Assembly: GCA_021818955.1 (NCBI GenBank)
Contig: JAKASR010000032.1
Coordinates: forward strand, 1 to 35,096
DNA length: 35,096 bases
Origin: Acidobacteriota bacterium
GTDB taxonomy: Bacteria > Acidobacteriota > Terriglobia > Terriglobales > SCQP01
Direction: 5' to 3'
The notes under the pieces were generated by a model. That model had not been told where the DNA came from and searched no databases. It saw only the letters and a list, made by a program, of their open reading frames with translations. Shown piece by piece: positions 8,187 to 16,558 of the stretch. The first letter of the stretch is position 1. Each line of letters starts with the position of its first letter. A program made the translations under genes and the position numbers.

Positions 8187-8846
8187 ATGAAAAAGAACAA
8201 AAGCGGGCACGGAACGATCAGCCGGCGCGGCTTTCTGCAAGGCTTGGGTGCGGGCGCAGGTGCGGCCGGAGTGCTGACGCCGGGAACGCTGGCCAAACTG
8301 CCGCCGGCAACTCAGGGCGCCGCTTCGGCGGCGGTGCGCGAGATCGAGTTGCGCATCAATGGCCGGCGGCGGCGGGTGCGGGTCGAACCGCGAGTGACGC
8401 TGCTCGACGCCATGCGCGAGCGCTTGCGCGTCACCGGCCCCAAGCGGGTATGCGATCGCGGCGAATGCGGCGCCTGCACCGTCTTCCTGGATGGCCGACC
8501 GGTGTATGCCTGCATGGTGCTGGCGGTAGATGCCGCCGGCCATGCCATCGAAACCGTCGAAAATTTCGGCACGCCGAAACGCCTGACCCGGCTGCAGCGC
8601 GAATTCGTGGAACATGATGCGCAGCAGTGCGGATTCTGCACGCCTGGATTTGTGACTGCGGCGACGGCGCTATTACGGCGCAGGCCGCGGCCGAGCGATG
8701 CGGAAATCCAGTCAGCGCTGAGCGGCAATCTCTGCCGCTGCGGCACTTATCCCAAGCTGTTGGCGGCGGTCCGGGTCGCCAGCCGCCCGGCGCGTCGGTC
8801 GCAATCGGCGGCCTCCTCCCCCGGCAAACAGCATAAACAGAGGTAG
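8187..8846 (+). CDS. aldehyde oxidoreductase, 2Fe-2S subunit with Tat signal (PaoA-like)
   Basis: A 219-residue iron-sulfur subunit of a molybdenum hydroxylase. It begins with a twin-arginine signal (SRRGFLQGLGAGAGAAG, residues 12-28), so the complex is exported folded to the periplasm. A plant-type 2Fe-2S domain follows with Cys89, Cys94, Cys97 and Cys109. The second, helical cluster domain has Cys148 and Cys151 (QQCGFCTPGF) and Cys183 and Cys185 (GNLCRCGTYPK). These clusters pass electrons from the molybdenum site to FAD. The start at ATG 8187 is chosen because it puts the Tat motif near the N-terminus; an upstream ATG at 8097 would bury it. The large subunit starts 2 bases after the stop. 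The Tat signal and FAD-subunit features make PaoA of E. coli the best parallel. Confidence 0.93.
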   Translation: MKKNKSGHGTISRRGFLQGLGAGAGAAGVLTPGTLAKLPPATQGAASAAVREIELRINGRRRRVRVEPRVTLLDAMRERLRVTGPKRVCDRGECGACTVFLDGRPVYACMVLAVDAAGHAIETVENFGTPKRLTRLQREFVEHDAQQCGFCTPGFVTAATALLRRRPRPSDAEIQSALSGNLCRCGTYPKLLAAVRVASRPARRSQSAASSPGKQHKQR

Positions 8847-8848
8847 CC

Positions 8849-11239
8849 ATGGCGAAAACAAACGTGCGAGCCACCGGCGGAATCATTCTGCCTCCCGAAC
8901 GGCGCACTGCCACGGGCGAGCTGCAGCAGGTCGCCTGGGAAAATCGCATCGTCGATACTGCGGCAGTGGAAGTGCCGGTTCCGGCAGGCGAGCCGCCGAT
9001 TTGGGATGTGGAGACCCGCCCGCAGGTGATTGGCAAGGCGCTGCCGCGGCTGGATGGGCCGATCAAGGTCAGCGGCCGAGCGGATTACACCTACGATCAG
9101 TTGCCGCCGGGCACCCTCTACGGCAAAATCGTGCGCTCACCTTATCCTCACGCGCGGATTGTGCGGCTGGATCTGGAGCGGGCCCAGGCGATGCCGGGGG
9201 TGCACGCCATTATCCGGCTGGACGAAGCCGACCTGCAACATAGTTCGGCGGCGGCGGCGGCGGCGGAGCCGGGCACGGCGGTTGCGGCGCATAAGCAGAA
9301 CGGCGGCGCGAGCGGCAAACGCAATCCTTTGTTTGTCGGGGACGAAATTGCCGCAGTCGCAGCCGAAACCGAGGAACAGGCGGAAGATGCCGCGCGCGCA
9401 ATCGAAGTGGAGTACGAGCCGCTGCCCTTCGTCGCCGATCTGGAAACGGCGCGGCAGCCGACCGCGCCGCGGGTGCATGCCGGGCGCAACAATGTGCGCA
9501 AGTTGCCGGCGCCGCGGGGCAGCAACGGCGACCGGGGCGATATTCACGCCGGGCTGGCGGCGGCGGACGTCCGCATCGAAGGCGAATACCGCACGCAGGT
9601 GGCGCTGCACAACGCGCTCGAAACGCATGGCGTGGTGGCGCGCTGGGAGACAAGCAATCAGCTCACCGTCTGGGCCGCCACCCAGGGAATCTTCGGCGTG
9701 CGCGGCGATCTGGCGACATTCTTTCACCTGCCGCCACACCGGGTACGGGTGATTACGAATTATCTCGGCGGCGGCTTCGGCGCCAAGTTCGGCGCCGGCA
9801 TGCCCGGCATCGTCGCCGCCTGGCTGGCGCGCGAAGCCAAAGCGCCGGTGAAGTTGATGTATGACCGGAAGGAAGAAAACCTGGCCTCGGGCAACCGTCC
9901 CTCCAGCCATCAGCGGGTACGGCTAGGCGCGAAAAAAGACGGCAGCTTGACCGCCATCGAAATAATATCCTACGGTACCCCGGGCACCGGCCATGGCGCC
10001 GGGGTGGGCGGGATGGCGCGGCGGGCTTACAACTGCGCCAACGTGCGCCAGCAGGAGCACGACGTCGCAACCAATCTGGGACCGGCGGCGGCATTTCGAG
10101 CTCCGGGGTATCCACAGGGCGCGTTCGCGCTGGAACAGGCGCTGGATGAGCTGGCCGAGCGGTTGCAGATGGATCCGCTGGAGCTGCGGCTGAAAAATTA
10201 CCGCGAACATCCATTCAAGGCGCTGCGGCGGCAATACGAGATCGGGGCCGAGCGCATCGGCTGGTCGCGGCGGCAACACTGGCAACGCGGCGAAGGCGCG
10301 GTGCGCCGGGGACTGGGAATGGCGTCGGCCTGCTGGCCCACTTTTGGCGGACCGCCCGCGACCGCGCGGGTTACGGTGCAGCCGGATGGTACGGTTACCC
10401 TCACGGTGGGCTCGCAGGATATCGGCGGCGGCACGCGCATGATCGCCGCCCAGGTCGCGGCGGAAGAGTTCGGCTTGACGCCGTACCAGGTACGGGTTGA
10501 ATTGGGCGATACGCGCTGGGAGCTGTACGGCCCGGCTTCGGGCGGCAGCGTGACCATCACCTCGATCGCGCCGGTAATTCGCGCCGCGGCCTGGCAGGCA
10601 CAGCAAAAATTACTGGCAGCGCTGGCGCCCGGGCTGAACGTCCCGCCGGAACAGTTGAAGCTGGCCGGGGGCAAGCTGCACGGCGCGGGCGAGCCGATCC
10701 CCTTTGCCCGAGCCTGCGCCCGCCTGCGCCAGGGCACGATCAGCGCCCAGGCGGACCGCGCTGCCAACTACGAGCGCAACTTAACCGACATGTTTGGGGC
10801 GCAGTTTGCCGAAGTCGAAGTGGACACTGAAACCGGACGCATTCGCGTGGTCAAAATTGTCGCGGTGCACGACTGCGGGCGGGCGATGAACCGCCTGCTG
10901 GCCGAAAGCCAGGTTAACGGCGGCTTGATTATGGGCTTATCGTACGCGCTCTATGAAGAGCGAGTAGTGGACCGTCCGACCGGGCACGTGATGAATCCCA
11001 CGCTGGATTTTTATAAATTGGCCGGCACGCGCGAAATTCCGGAAATCGAGACAGTGATACTGGACGCGATCGATCCGCGCAGTAATAACGTGGATGCCAA
11101 GGGGTTGGGCGAGCCGCCCATCGTGCCCACAGCGGCGGCCATCGCCAATGCGGCGGCGCATGCCCTAGGGGTGCGGCTGCGTGAACTGCCGATGACGCCC
11201 GACCGGGTGCTCAACGCGCTGGCGGCGCTCAACAGTTAG
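8849..11239 (+). CDS. aldehyde oxidoreductase, molybdopterin-binding large subunit (PaoC-like)
   Basis: A 796-residue catalytic subunit of the xanthine-oxidase family, binding the molybdenum cofactor and oxidising aldehydes (or related heterocycles) with water as oxygen donor. The first domain (about 60-180) has VIGKALPRLDGPIKVSGRADYT and IEVEYEPLPFV. Cofactor-binding stretches include NYLGGGFGAKFGAG, AAFRAPGYPQGAFALEQALDE and TVGSQDIGGGTR. The base-catalyst glutamate is in KGLGEPPIVPTAAAIANA near the C-terminus. AGAGG at 8839-8843 precedes the ATG. A GCG-repeat tract at about 9247-9264 encodes six alanines in a surface loop. It has no signal of its own and is presumably exported by hitch-hiking with the Tat-bearing FeS subunit. 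Confidence 0.94.
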   Translation: MAKTNVRATGGIILPPERRTATGELQQVAWENRIVDTAAVEVPVPAGEPPIWDVETRPQVIGKALPRLDGPIKVSGRADYTYDQLPPGTLYGKIVRSPYPHARIVRLDLERAQAMPGVHAIIRLDEADLQHSSAAAAAAEPGTAVAAHKQNGGASGKRNPLFVGDEIAAVAAETEEQAEDAARAIEVEYEPLPFVADLETARQPTAPRVHAGRNNVRKLPAPRGSNGDRGDIHAGLAAADVRIEGEYRTQVALHNALETHGVVARWETSNQLTVWAATQGIFGVRGDLATFFHLPPHRVRVITNYLGGGFGAKFGAGMPGIVAAWLAREAKAPVKLMYDRKEENLASGNRPSSHQRVRLGAKKDGSLTAIEIISYGTPGTGHGAGVGGMARRAYNCANVRQQEHDVATNLGPAAAFRAPGYPQGAFALEQALDELAERLQMDPLELRLKNYREHPFKALRRQYEIGAERIGWSRRQHWQRGEGAVRRGLGMASACWPTFGGPPATARVTVQPDGTVTLTVGSQDIGGGTRMIAAQVAAEEFGLTPYQVRVELGDTRWELYGPASGGSVTITSIAPVIRAAAWQAQQKLLAALAPGLNVPPEQLKLAGGKLHGAGEPIPFARACARLRQGTISAQADRAANYERNLTDMFGAQFAEVEVDTETGRIRVVKIVAVHDCGRAMNRLLAESQVNGGLIMGLSYALYEERVVDRPTGHVMNPTLDFYKLAGTREIPEIETVILDAIDPRSNNVDAKGLGEPPIVPTAAAIANAAAHALGVRLRELPMTPDRVLNALAALNS

Positions 11240-11254
11240 GACAGCGAGGCGGAT

Positions 11255-12259
11255 ATGCGCAATTTCGAATGGCTTGAGCCGCGAACATTGGAAGAGGCCC
11301 TGGCGGCGCTCGACGCCCGCTCTATGCCGCTGGCAGGCGGGGTGGATCTGCTGGGCGAGTTGAAAGATCATATTGCCGCACCGGCGCGGGTAGTGAATTT
11401 GAAGTCGCTGCCGGGACTGCGCGGGGTCAGAGCCGAGCGCGACGGATTGCATCTGGGCGCGCTGACGTCCCTGGCCGAATTGGAAGAACACGCAGAAATT
11501 CAGCGTCACTACCGCGCCCTGGCGGAGGCGGCGGGGAGCGTGGGCACGCCGCAAATCCGCAACCAGGGGACACTGGGCGGCAATCTTTGCCAGCGCCCGC
11601 GCTGCTGGTATTACCGCAGCGAATTCCATCAGTGCCTGAAAAAGGGCGGCGGCATCTGTTACGCCCTGGCCGGCGAAAACAAATACCATGCCATACTCGG
11701 CGGCGGCCCGGCCTTTTATGCGCATCCTTCCGACCTCGCTCCGGCGCTGATCGCGCTCGACGCGCGAGTGCGGATTGCGCGCCAGGAAGGCAGACGGACT
11801 CAGTACCGTTCATTAGCGCTGAGCGAGTTTTTCCGCACGCCCGCCCAGCGACTGGTGGGGGGCGAGACCCTGCTGCAGCCGCATGAACTGTTGGTCGAGG
11901 TGATGGTGCCGCCAGCGGGCGAAAGCCGGTACCTTAAATTCCGGGAACGGCCGTCGCACGACTGGGCGATGGCGGCCTGCGCGGCGCATTTGCGCATTGC
12001 CGGCGGCCGCGTGCACGAAGCGCGCATCGTGCTGGGCGGCGTGGCCACCGTGCCTTGGCGCTCGCCAGCGGCGGAAAAAGCGATTACCGGGCTGCCGCTG
12101 GAAGAAGCGCTCAGCGAAGCCCGCCTGAAACAAGCGGCGCAGGCCGCGGTCGAAGGCGCCCAGCCGCTGCGGCAAAACTGGTACAAGATTACGCTGGCCC
12201 AGACTCTGGTGCGCCGCGCCGTGCTGGCCGCCGCCGGACGGCCGATTCCGGAAGTGTAA
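11255..12259 (+). CDS. aldehyde oxidoreductase, FAD/4Fe-4S subunit (PaoB-like)
   Basis: A 334-residue flavin subunit. FAD-binding signatures are PLAGGVDLLG (about 25-34) and NQGTLGGNLCQ (about 103-113). Between the FAD and C-terminal (CO-dehydrogenase flavoprotein) domains it carries Cys112, Cys117, Cys127 and Cys135 in LCQRPRCWYYRSEFHQC...GGGICYAL. This is the extra 4Fe-4S insertion known from PaoB/YagS and 4-hydroxybenzoyl-CoA reductase, and absent from ordinary xanthine dehydrogenases. It is third in the operon, 15 bases after the large subunit, with GAGG before its ATG. E. coli has the order FeS-FAD-Moco; here the FAD gene comes last. Confidence 0.93.
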   Translation: MRNFEWLEPRTLEEALAALDARSMPLAGGVDLLGELKDHIAAPARVVNLKSLPGLRGVRAERDGLHLGALTSLAELEEHAEIQRHYRALAEAAGSVGTPQIRNQGTLGGNLCQRPRCWYYRSEFHQCLKKGGGICYALAGENKYHAILGGGPAFYAHPSDLAPALIALDARVRIARQEGRRTQYRSLALSEFFRTPAQRLVGGETLLQPHELLVEVMVPPAGESRYLKFRERPSHDWAMAACAAHLRIAGGRVHEARIVLGGVATVPWRSPAAEKAITGLPLEEALSEARLKQAAQAAVEGAQPLRQNWYKITLAQTLVRRAVLAAAGRPIPEV

Positions 12260-12327
12260 TTATGGGCGGTCAAGAGGACGGGGATAACCAGGGAAGAAAA
12301 GGGAAAAGAGAAGAGGAGTAAAACGCC

Positions 12328-12573
12328 ATGGCCGAATGGGAAGCCCACACCCAATCCAACGAAAACCGGCCCGAACCGGCGCAACCCAAAACACCCGCCT
12401 GCCGCCACCTGCGCGTCAAGAATTATTATTACCAGGCAGATGGCCAGGAGCTGGCCGCTTCCGCCATTGGCTCGTATTGGTGCCTGCGGACGCTGCGACC
12501 GGATGGACCGGATCTTGATCTGGTCGAGCCGAAAAGTTGCCGTCCGGGAAGAACCTGCTACGAAGAAGAATAG
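12328..12573 (+). CDS. small four-cysteine cytoplasmic protein
   Basis: An 81-residue soluble protein with no signal or membrane helix. Four cysteines (25, 52, 71, 77) stand in conserved-looking phrases: ACRHLRVKNYYY, IGSYWCLRTLRPDGPD and SCRPGRTCYE. The spacing suggests a metal or Fe-S site, but no named family is recognised; I recall similar small proteins among uncharacterised acidobacterial genes. It has a strong purine-rich ribosome site (AGAGGAG at about 12312-12318) and lies 68 bases downstream of the FAD subunit on the same strand, so it may be co-transcribed with the oxidoreductase. Any role in cofactor assembly is speculation. Confidence 0.7.
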   Translation: MAEWEAHTQSNENRPEPAQPKTPACRHLRVKNYYYQADGQELAASAIGSYWCLRTLRPDGPDLDLVEPKSCRPGRTCYEEE

Positions 12574-12598
12574 CGATGAAATCCGCTCGAACGAGCTA

Positions 12599-12616
12599 AT
12601 CTCGCAAAAACGAGAT
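12599..12616. terminator. short stem-loop between convergent genes
   Basis: ATCTCG (12599-12604), CAAAAA loop, CGAGAT (12611-12616), between the ends of the four-cysteine protein gene and the minus-strand synthase. The stem is short and no T-run follows. Confidence 0.3.
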
Positions 12617-12638
12617 CAAACGATCCAAGGCGATCTAA

Positions 12639-13328
12639 TTACGAGCCATAGGCATGGACCTGGCGGCAGACCAGGCGCAGTGATTCTTCCACATCGCCAC
12701 TGGCGGAGCGGAAGGCCTCGGCATCGATGACCAGCGGAGCGCCAATCACGACCAGCGGAGCGCCATATGCCGGGGCGCTCACCGCCTGTTCGATGCTCAA
12801 CCCTCCGACGGCCTGGACCGGAATGTCCACGGCCGCGATTACCTCGCGCAGACGATCTAAGGGGCTGGGCACCGGTTCGCCGCGCGCGGCAATGCCACGG
12901 CGCTGATCGTAGCCGATATGGTGCACGATGTAATCGCAACCTAAGGCAGCGAGCGTTTGGGCGGCCGCGACCGGATTGGGACAGGCCAGATTGTCTCCCA
13001 TAATCTTGAGTTTGAAATCGCGGCCCGCCTGCACCACCGCGCGGATGGTTTCTTCATGCGCGCGGGCCATGACGACCACATGGGTGGCGCCGGCTTGGGC
13101 CATCAGTTCCGCCTCCAAATAGCCGCCGTCCATGGTTTTCAAATCGGCGACAATCGGCGTTTGCGGAAACTGCCGCCGCAGCGCCCGTACCCCATGCAGG
13201 CCCTCGGCGAGAATCAAAGGGGTGCCGGCTTCGAGCCAATCCACGCCGGCGCGCAAGGCCATGGCCGCGGTCTCGAGCGCGGCTTCGATGGACGTCAGGT
13301 CCAGCGAAATTTGCACAATTGGCGGCAT
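12639..13328 (-). CDS. 3-hexulose-6-phosphate synthase-like (OMP decarboxylase superfamily)
   Basis: A 229-residue TIM-barrel protein, about the usual length for the family. The OMPDC-superfamily catalytic signature D-x-K-x-x-D is at residues 62-67 (VADLKTMDGGYLEAE). Glu33 in LEAGTPLI matches the substrate-loop glutamate, and HHIGYDQRRG (about 136-145) and VQAVGGLSIEQA (about 171-182) fit later barrel strands and the phosphate-binding region. Hexulose-phosphate synthases join formaldehyde to ribulose 5-phosphate; keto-gulonate-phosphate decarboxylases are close relatives and cannot be excluded. The start at 13328 (MPPIVQ) is preferred over a much longer open frame because homology begins there. 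It is convergent with the aldehyde oxidoreductase operon, and no phosphohexulose isomerase gene is adjacent. Confidence 0.78.
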   Translation of the reverse strand: MPPIVQISLDLTSIEAALETAAMALRAGVDWLEAGTPLILAEGLHGVRALRRQFPQTPIVADLKTMDGGYLEAELMAQAGATHVVVMARAHEETIRAVVQAGRDFKLKIMGDNLACPNPVAAAQTLAALGCDYIVHHIGYDQRRGIAARGEPVPSPLDRLREVIAAVDIPVQAVGGLSIEQAVSAPAYGAPLVVIGAPLVIDAEAFRSASGDVEESLRLVCRQVHAYGS

Positions 13329-13423
13329 GATGCCGGCTTCTCCATAACCCTTTAAATTAAGCTGTTGCCAGTTACCAGTCTCCAGTGTCAGGCCAAAAGC
13401 TGCAAGCGGCGCTGAAAAAGGGC

Positions 13424-13454
13424 TTGACAGCAGCGCCACAGCGCCCGATGGTAA
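13424..13454 (+). promoter_or_regulatory. possible promoter of the zinc-ribbon gene
   Basis: A perfect TTGACA at 13424-13429 is followed 19 bases later by a weak TGGTAA (13449-13454), about 28 bases before the ATG at 13482. The -10 match is poor. Confidence 0.28.
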
Positions 13455-13481
13455 GGGGTCGAACGGTTGGGGAGCGCAACC

Positions 13482-14312
13482 ATGTTTTGTGCAAAATGCG
13501 GGCAGCCGATGCCGGAGCAGGCGAGATTTTGCGGCGCTTGCGGAGAGCCGGCCATCGCCGAAGCGGGGGCGGAAAACTTTCAGGCAACGGCCGGCGCCAA
13601 TCCGGCGCAAGCGGTGCCGGCTGCTGCGGTCGCGGCCGCGCCCGTAGCAGCCACCTTGGCGAGCGGTCCGAGCGGCATGCCCACCAGCAAAAGCAGCGGC
13701 AAGGCGCTGGCCAGCATGATCTGCGGCATCGCCGGCTTTTTCCTGATTCTGCCGGCCATCGTCGCGATTATTCTCGGCCACCTTTCCCTGGGCGAAATCA
13801 AGCGCAGCCTGGGCCGGATGACAGGCAAGGGCATGGCCATTGCCGGGCTGGTGATGGGCTATTTCGTAGCCGTCCTAGTGCCCTTGACCGTGGCTGCCGT
13901 ATTCCTGGCCATGCCAGCCCTGATCAAGGTCAGGCAACAGGCGAACGCCAAAGCCGCAATTGCTAGCCTGCGGTACATAAGCACAGCGGAATCCGCCTAC
14001 GCCAGGCAATATCCCTCACTCGGCTATAGCGCCAATCTGGCCGATTTAGGCGGAGCTACCGGCGCGACTTCGGCTCCCACCGCTACCCGGGCGCAACTCG
14101 TAATCGATTCGGCGGCGACCGCCGACGTGACGCCCATCTCAGGTTATATTTTCAGTTACACTCCGGGGCCCTGTTGCCCGGTTCGGACTTTCAAACTGAC
14201 CGCCAGGCCGACAGGAAACGCCGGCATGCGTTATTTCTATACCGATCAAACCGGGGCAATCCGCTTTAACGACGACGCTGCGGCGACGGCAGAGAGCCCG
14301 CTGATTGAATAG
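13482..14312 (+). CDS. zinc ribbon - DUF4190 - pilin-like fusion membrane protein
   Basis: A 276-residue protein. An N-terminal zinc ribbon has Cys3, Cys6, Cys17 and Cys20 (FCAKCGQP...FCGACGEP). An Ala/Pro-rich linker (about 25-65) leads to a DUF4190-type two-helix membrane module (ASMICGIAGFFLILPAIVAI, then IAGLVMGYFVAVLVPLTVAA). The second helix runs into a type-IV-pilin-like extracytoplasmic part: a long helix with KVRQQANAKAAIASLRYI, then a globular region with AYARQYPSLGYSANLADLGG and a possible disulphide. GGGGAG upstream of ATG 13482 supports this start. The layout suggests a cytoplasmic zinc sensor or docking domain linked through the membrane to a pilin-like head. No function known. 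Confidence 0.82.
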   Translation: MFCAKCGQPMPEQARFCGACGEPAIAEAGAENFQATAGANPAQAVPAAAVAAAPVAATLASGPSGMPTSKSSGKALASMICGIAGFFLILPAIVAIILGHLSLGEIKRSLGRMTGKGMAIAGLVMGYFVAVLVPLTVAAVFLAMPALIKVRQQANAKAAIASLRYISTAESAYARQYPSLGYSANLADLGGATGATSAPTATRAQLVIDSAATADVTPISGYIFSYTPGPCCPVRTFKLTARPTGNAGMRYFYTDQTGAIRFNDDAAATAESPLIE

Positions 14313-14390
14313 TTACGAATTGCCGCGGCAGCGTAATGCAACGCGATGAGGCATGACAGCGAGCCGGTTCGCGCCTCAAGAGGCTAACCT

Positions 14391-16490
14391 ATGTCGAAAA
14401 CCATGCAACGGGCAGGCATTTTCGTGGTCATTTTCACCTCGGGCCTGGCGGCAGCGCCGCACGCGTCCGCGCCGCGGCTAACCCTCCAGGCATTTTTCCA
14501 TGCGGTCAGCATCTCCGCGGTCAAGATGTCGCCGAACGGCAAGGCCGTGGCCATCGGCACGCGGCGTCCCGACTACGCGCACAACCGCTTTCGCAGCGAT
14601 CTGTGGATTTACCGCATTCAGGGCAACGGAGGCGAATTGATGCCGCTGGCGGTCAGCGGCCACGATTTTGCGCCGCAGTGGTCGCCGGATGGCCGCTGGG
14701 TGGCGTTTCTGTCGGACCGTGCTCACCATGGGCCGCAGTTGTACGTGATTGCGGCGCGCGGCGGCAGCCCGGACCTGGTAACCTACGCCGCCGGCGGGGT
14801 GCATGCCTTTGCCTGGGCGGCGGATTCACGGCGGCTCTATTACGCCTCCCGGCAGCCGCGCAGTAAAAAACAAAAGCAGCAACATAAACGGATCTGGCAC
14901 GATGTGCGCCGCTATATGCGCGACCGCCGCTCCGACAACCTCTATGAAGTGACTGTGCCGGCCCCCGCAAATTTCTCCACCTTCCCACCCAAGCATAGCC
15001 GCGTGGACCAGTTCATTGCCCACACGCCCTGGCGAGTCGAGCAGTTGCTCGCCACCCCTGACGGCCGCGATTTGATTTATTTAAGCTGCGCGCGGCGCGG
15101 TCCGATTTTTATCACCGGCACGAACGGCTATAAAAAACATGAAATCTATGTAGTCCGCCTGACCGCGGCCGGACATCGCACGCGACAACTGACCCACAAT
15201 CAGGCGTTGGAGGGCGGACTGCACTTGGCGCCCGGCGGCCGCGGCCTGTATTTCACCACCAATAGCGACATTCCCGGTCCTTACGGCGATCTTTCCGGAC
15301 GGATTTATTACCAACCCCTGAGCGGCGGCAACCCTATGCGGCTGGCGCCGGCTTACGGCGGCAGTTTTATCCATGTCACGCTCTCGCCAGGCGGCCACGT
15401 GATCGCCACCGGCCAAAAGGGAGTGCAAGTTCCGCTGTATCAAGTCAGCCGCGGCGCGGCCACCGCAATCAGCTCCACGGCGGGCGATTACCAGGCGCCC
15501 AGCATCGCGCGCCACAGCCGCCGCCTGGCGTTTCTTTACTCGACCCTGAACTCGCCCATTGAAGTTTATCTGGCGGATGATTACCGCCATCCCCAAGCGG
15601 CGCGGCCGATTACCCATTTCAACGCTTTTCTGGCCAACGACCGGCTGCCGCGCGGACACGCTTTCAGCTGGCGCGCGGATGACGGCACCAGGATTCAGGG
15701 CATGCTGGTGTTTCCGCCGGGTCATTACGACGCCCGCCACTTACCCTTGCTGGTGCTCATTCACGGCGGGCCGGAAGACGCCGACGTCAACCACTGGGAA
15801 GCGGATTGGTATCAGTGGGCTTCGCTGGCCGCCAGCCGCGGCTGGCTGGTCTTCGAGCCCAACTACCGCGGCTCCAGCGGCTACGGCGACGCTTTCATGC
15901 GGCGCATCGTGCCGCACATCGTTTCGCGGCCAGGCAAGGACATTCTAGAAGGCGTGCAGGCACTGATTCGCGCCGGCTACGTAAACCGCAAGCATATGGC
16001 CATCGGCGGTTACAGTTACGGCGGCTACATGACCGACTGGCTGATTACGCAAACCGCCGAGTTTCGTGCCGCAGTCACAGGCGCAGGCGCGATCGAGAAC
16101 ACCGCCAACTGGGGCAACGACGATTTGAATTACGACGACACCTGGTACCTGGCCGGGCTGCCCTGGCAAAACGAAGCCATCTACAACAGCGAGGCAGCAA
16201 TCTGGCAGATGGCCAAGGTCAAAACGCCTACCCAAATCGTGATGGGCACCGCCGATAAGCGGGTTTCCACCTGCGAGGATTTCCTACTCGACCGTGCGCT
16301 GCGCGCCGTGGGCGTACCTACGCAAATGCTGATGTTTCCGGGCGAGCACCATGGGCTCGGCAATAATCCCTGGCACGGGCGGATTAAAGTGCGGGAAGGG
16401 TTAAAGTGGCTGGCGCACTGGGCCGGAACCGCGTCGATGCGGCGGACGGAAAAGCGGCTGTATGCGCAGGAAGTGCAGGCGAAAGACTGA
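14391..16490 (+). CDS. secreted S9-family prolyl oligopeptidase-like peptidase
   Basis: A 699-residue protein with a signal peptide (FVVIFTSGLAAAPHASA). An N-terminal beta-propeller contains TolB-like repeats (QWSPDGRWVAFLSDRA, FAWAADSRRLYYAS). The C-terminal alpha/beta-hydrolase domain has LLVLIHGGPEDADVNHW (oxyanion region), FEPNYRGSSGYGDAF, the nucleophile Ser542 in GGYSYGGYM, Asp622 in MGTADKRV and the catalytic His in FPGEHHGLG (653/654). Enzymes of this group (dipeptidyl- or acylaminoacyl-peptidase type) cleave short peptides, here outside the cytoplasm, probably for nutrient recovery. AAGAGG at 14378-14383 precedes the ATG. The C-terminal 20 residues are basic and look disordered. Confidence 0.93.
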   Translation: MSKTMQRAGIFVVIFTSGLAAAPHASAPRLTLQAFFHAVSISAVKMSPNGKAVAIGTRRPDYAHNRFRSDLWIYRIQGNGGELMPLAVSGHDFAPQWSPDGRWVAFLSDRAHHGPQLYVIAARGGSPDLVTYAAGGVHAFAWAADSRRLYYASRQPRSKKQKQQHKRIWHDVRRYMRDRRSDNLYEVTVPAPANFSTFPPKHSRVDQFIAHTPWRVEQLLATPDGRDLIYLSCARRGPIFITGTNGYKKHEIYVVRLTAAGHRTRQLTHNQALEGGLHLAPGGRGLYFTTNSDIPGPYGDLSGRIYYQPLSGGNPMRLAPAYGGSFIHVTLSPGGHVIATGQKGVQVPLYQVSRGAATAISSTAGDYQAPSIARHSRRLAFLYSTLNSPIEVYLADDYRHPQAARPITHFNAFLANDRLPRGHAFSWRADDGTRIQGMLVFPPGHYDARHLPLLVLIHGGPEDADVNHWEADWYQWASLAASRGWLVFEPNYRGSSGYGDAFMRRIVPHIVSRPGKDILEGVQALIRAGYVNRKHMAIGGYSYGGYMTDWLITQTAEFRAAVTGAGAIENTANWGNDDLNYDDTWYLAGLPWQNEAIYNSEAAIWQMAKVKTPTQIVMGTADKRVSTCEDFLLDRALRAVGVPTQMLMFPGEHHGLGNNPWHGRIKVREGLKWLAHWAGTASMRRTEKRLYAQEVQAKD

Positions 16491-16558
16491 AAGGCCGAAG
16501 CGCAGGAGTCAGGAGTTATGCGGGCTAATGTAGCGGACGACCGCGCACGCAGGAACTA

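Noticed and set aside
9247-9264. GCG trinucleotide repeat in the molybdenum subunit gene
   Set aside because: A short alanine run in a surface loop of a GC-rich gene; too short to argue for phase variation.
13329-13781. N-terminal extension of the hexulose-phosphate-synthase-like gene to 13781
   Set aside because: The extra 151 residues are low-quality sequence antisense to the zinc-ribbon gene; family similarity starts at MPPIVQ (13328).
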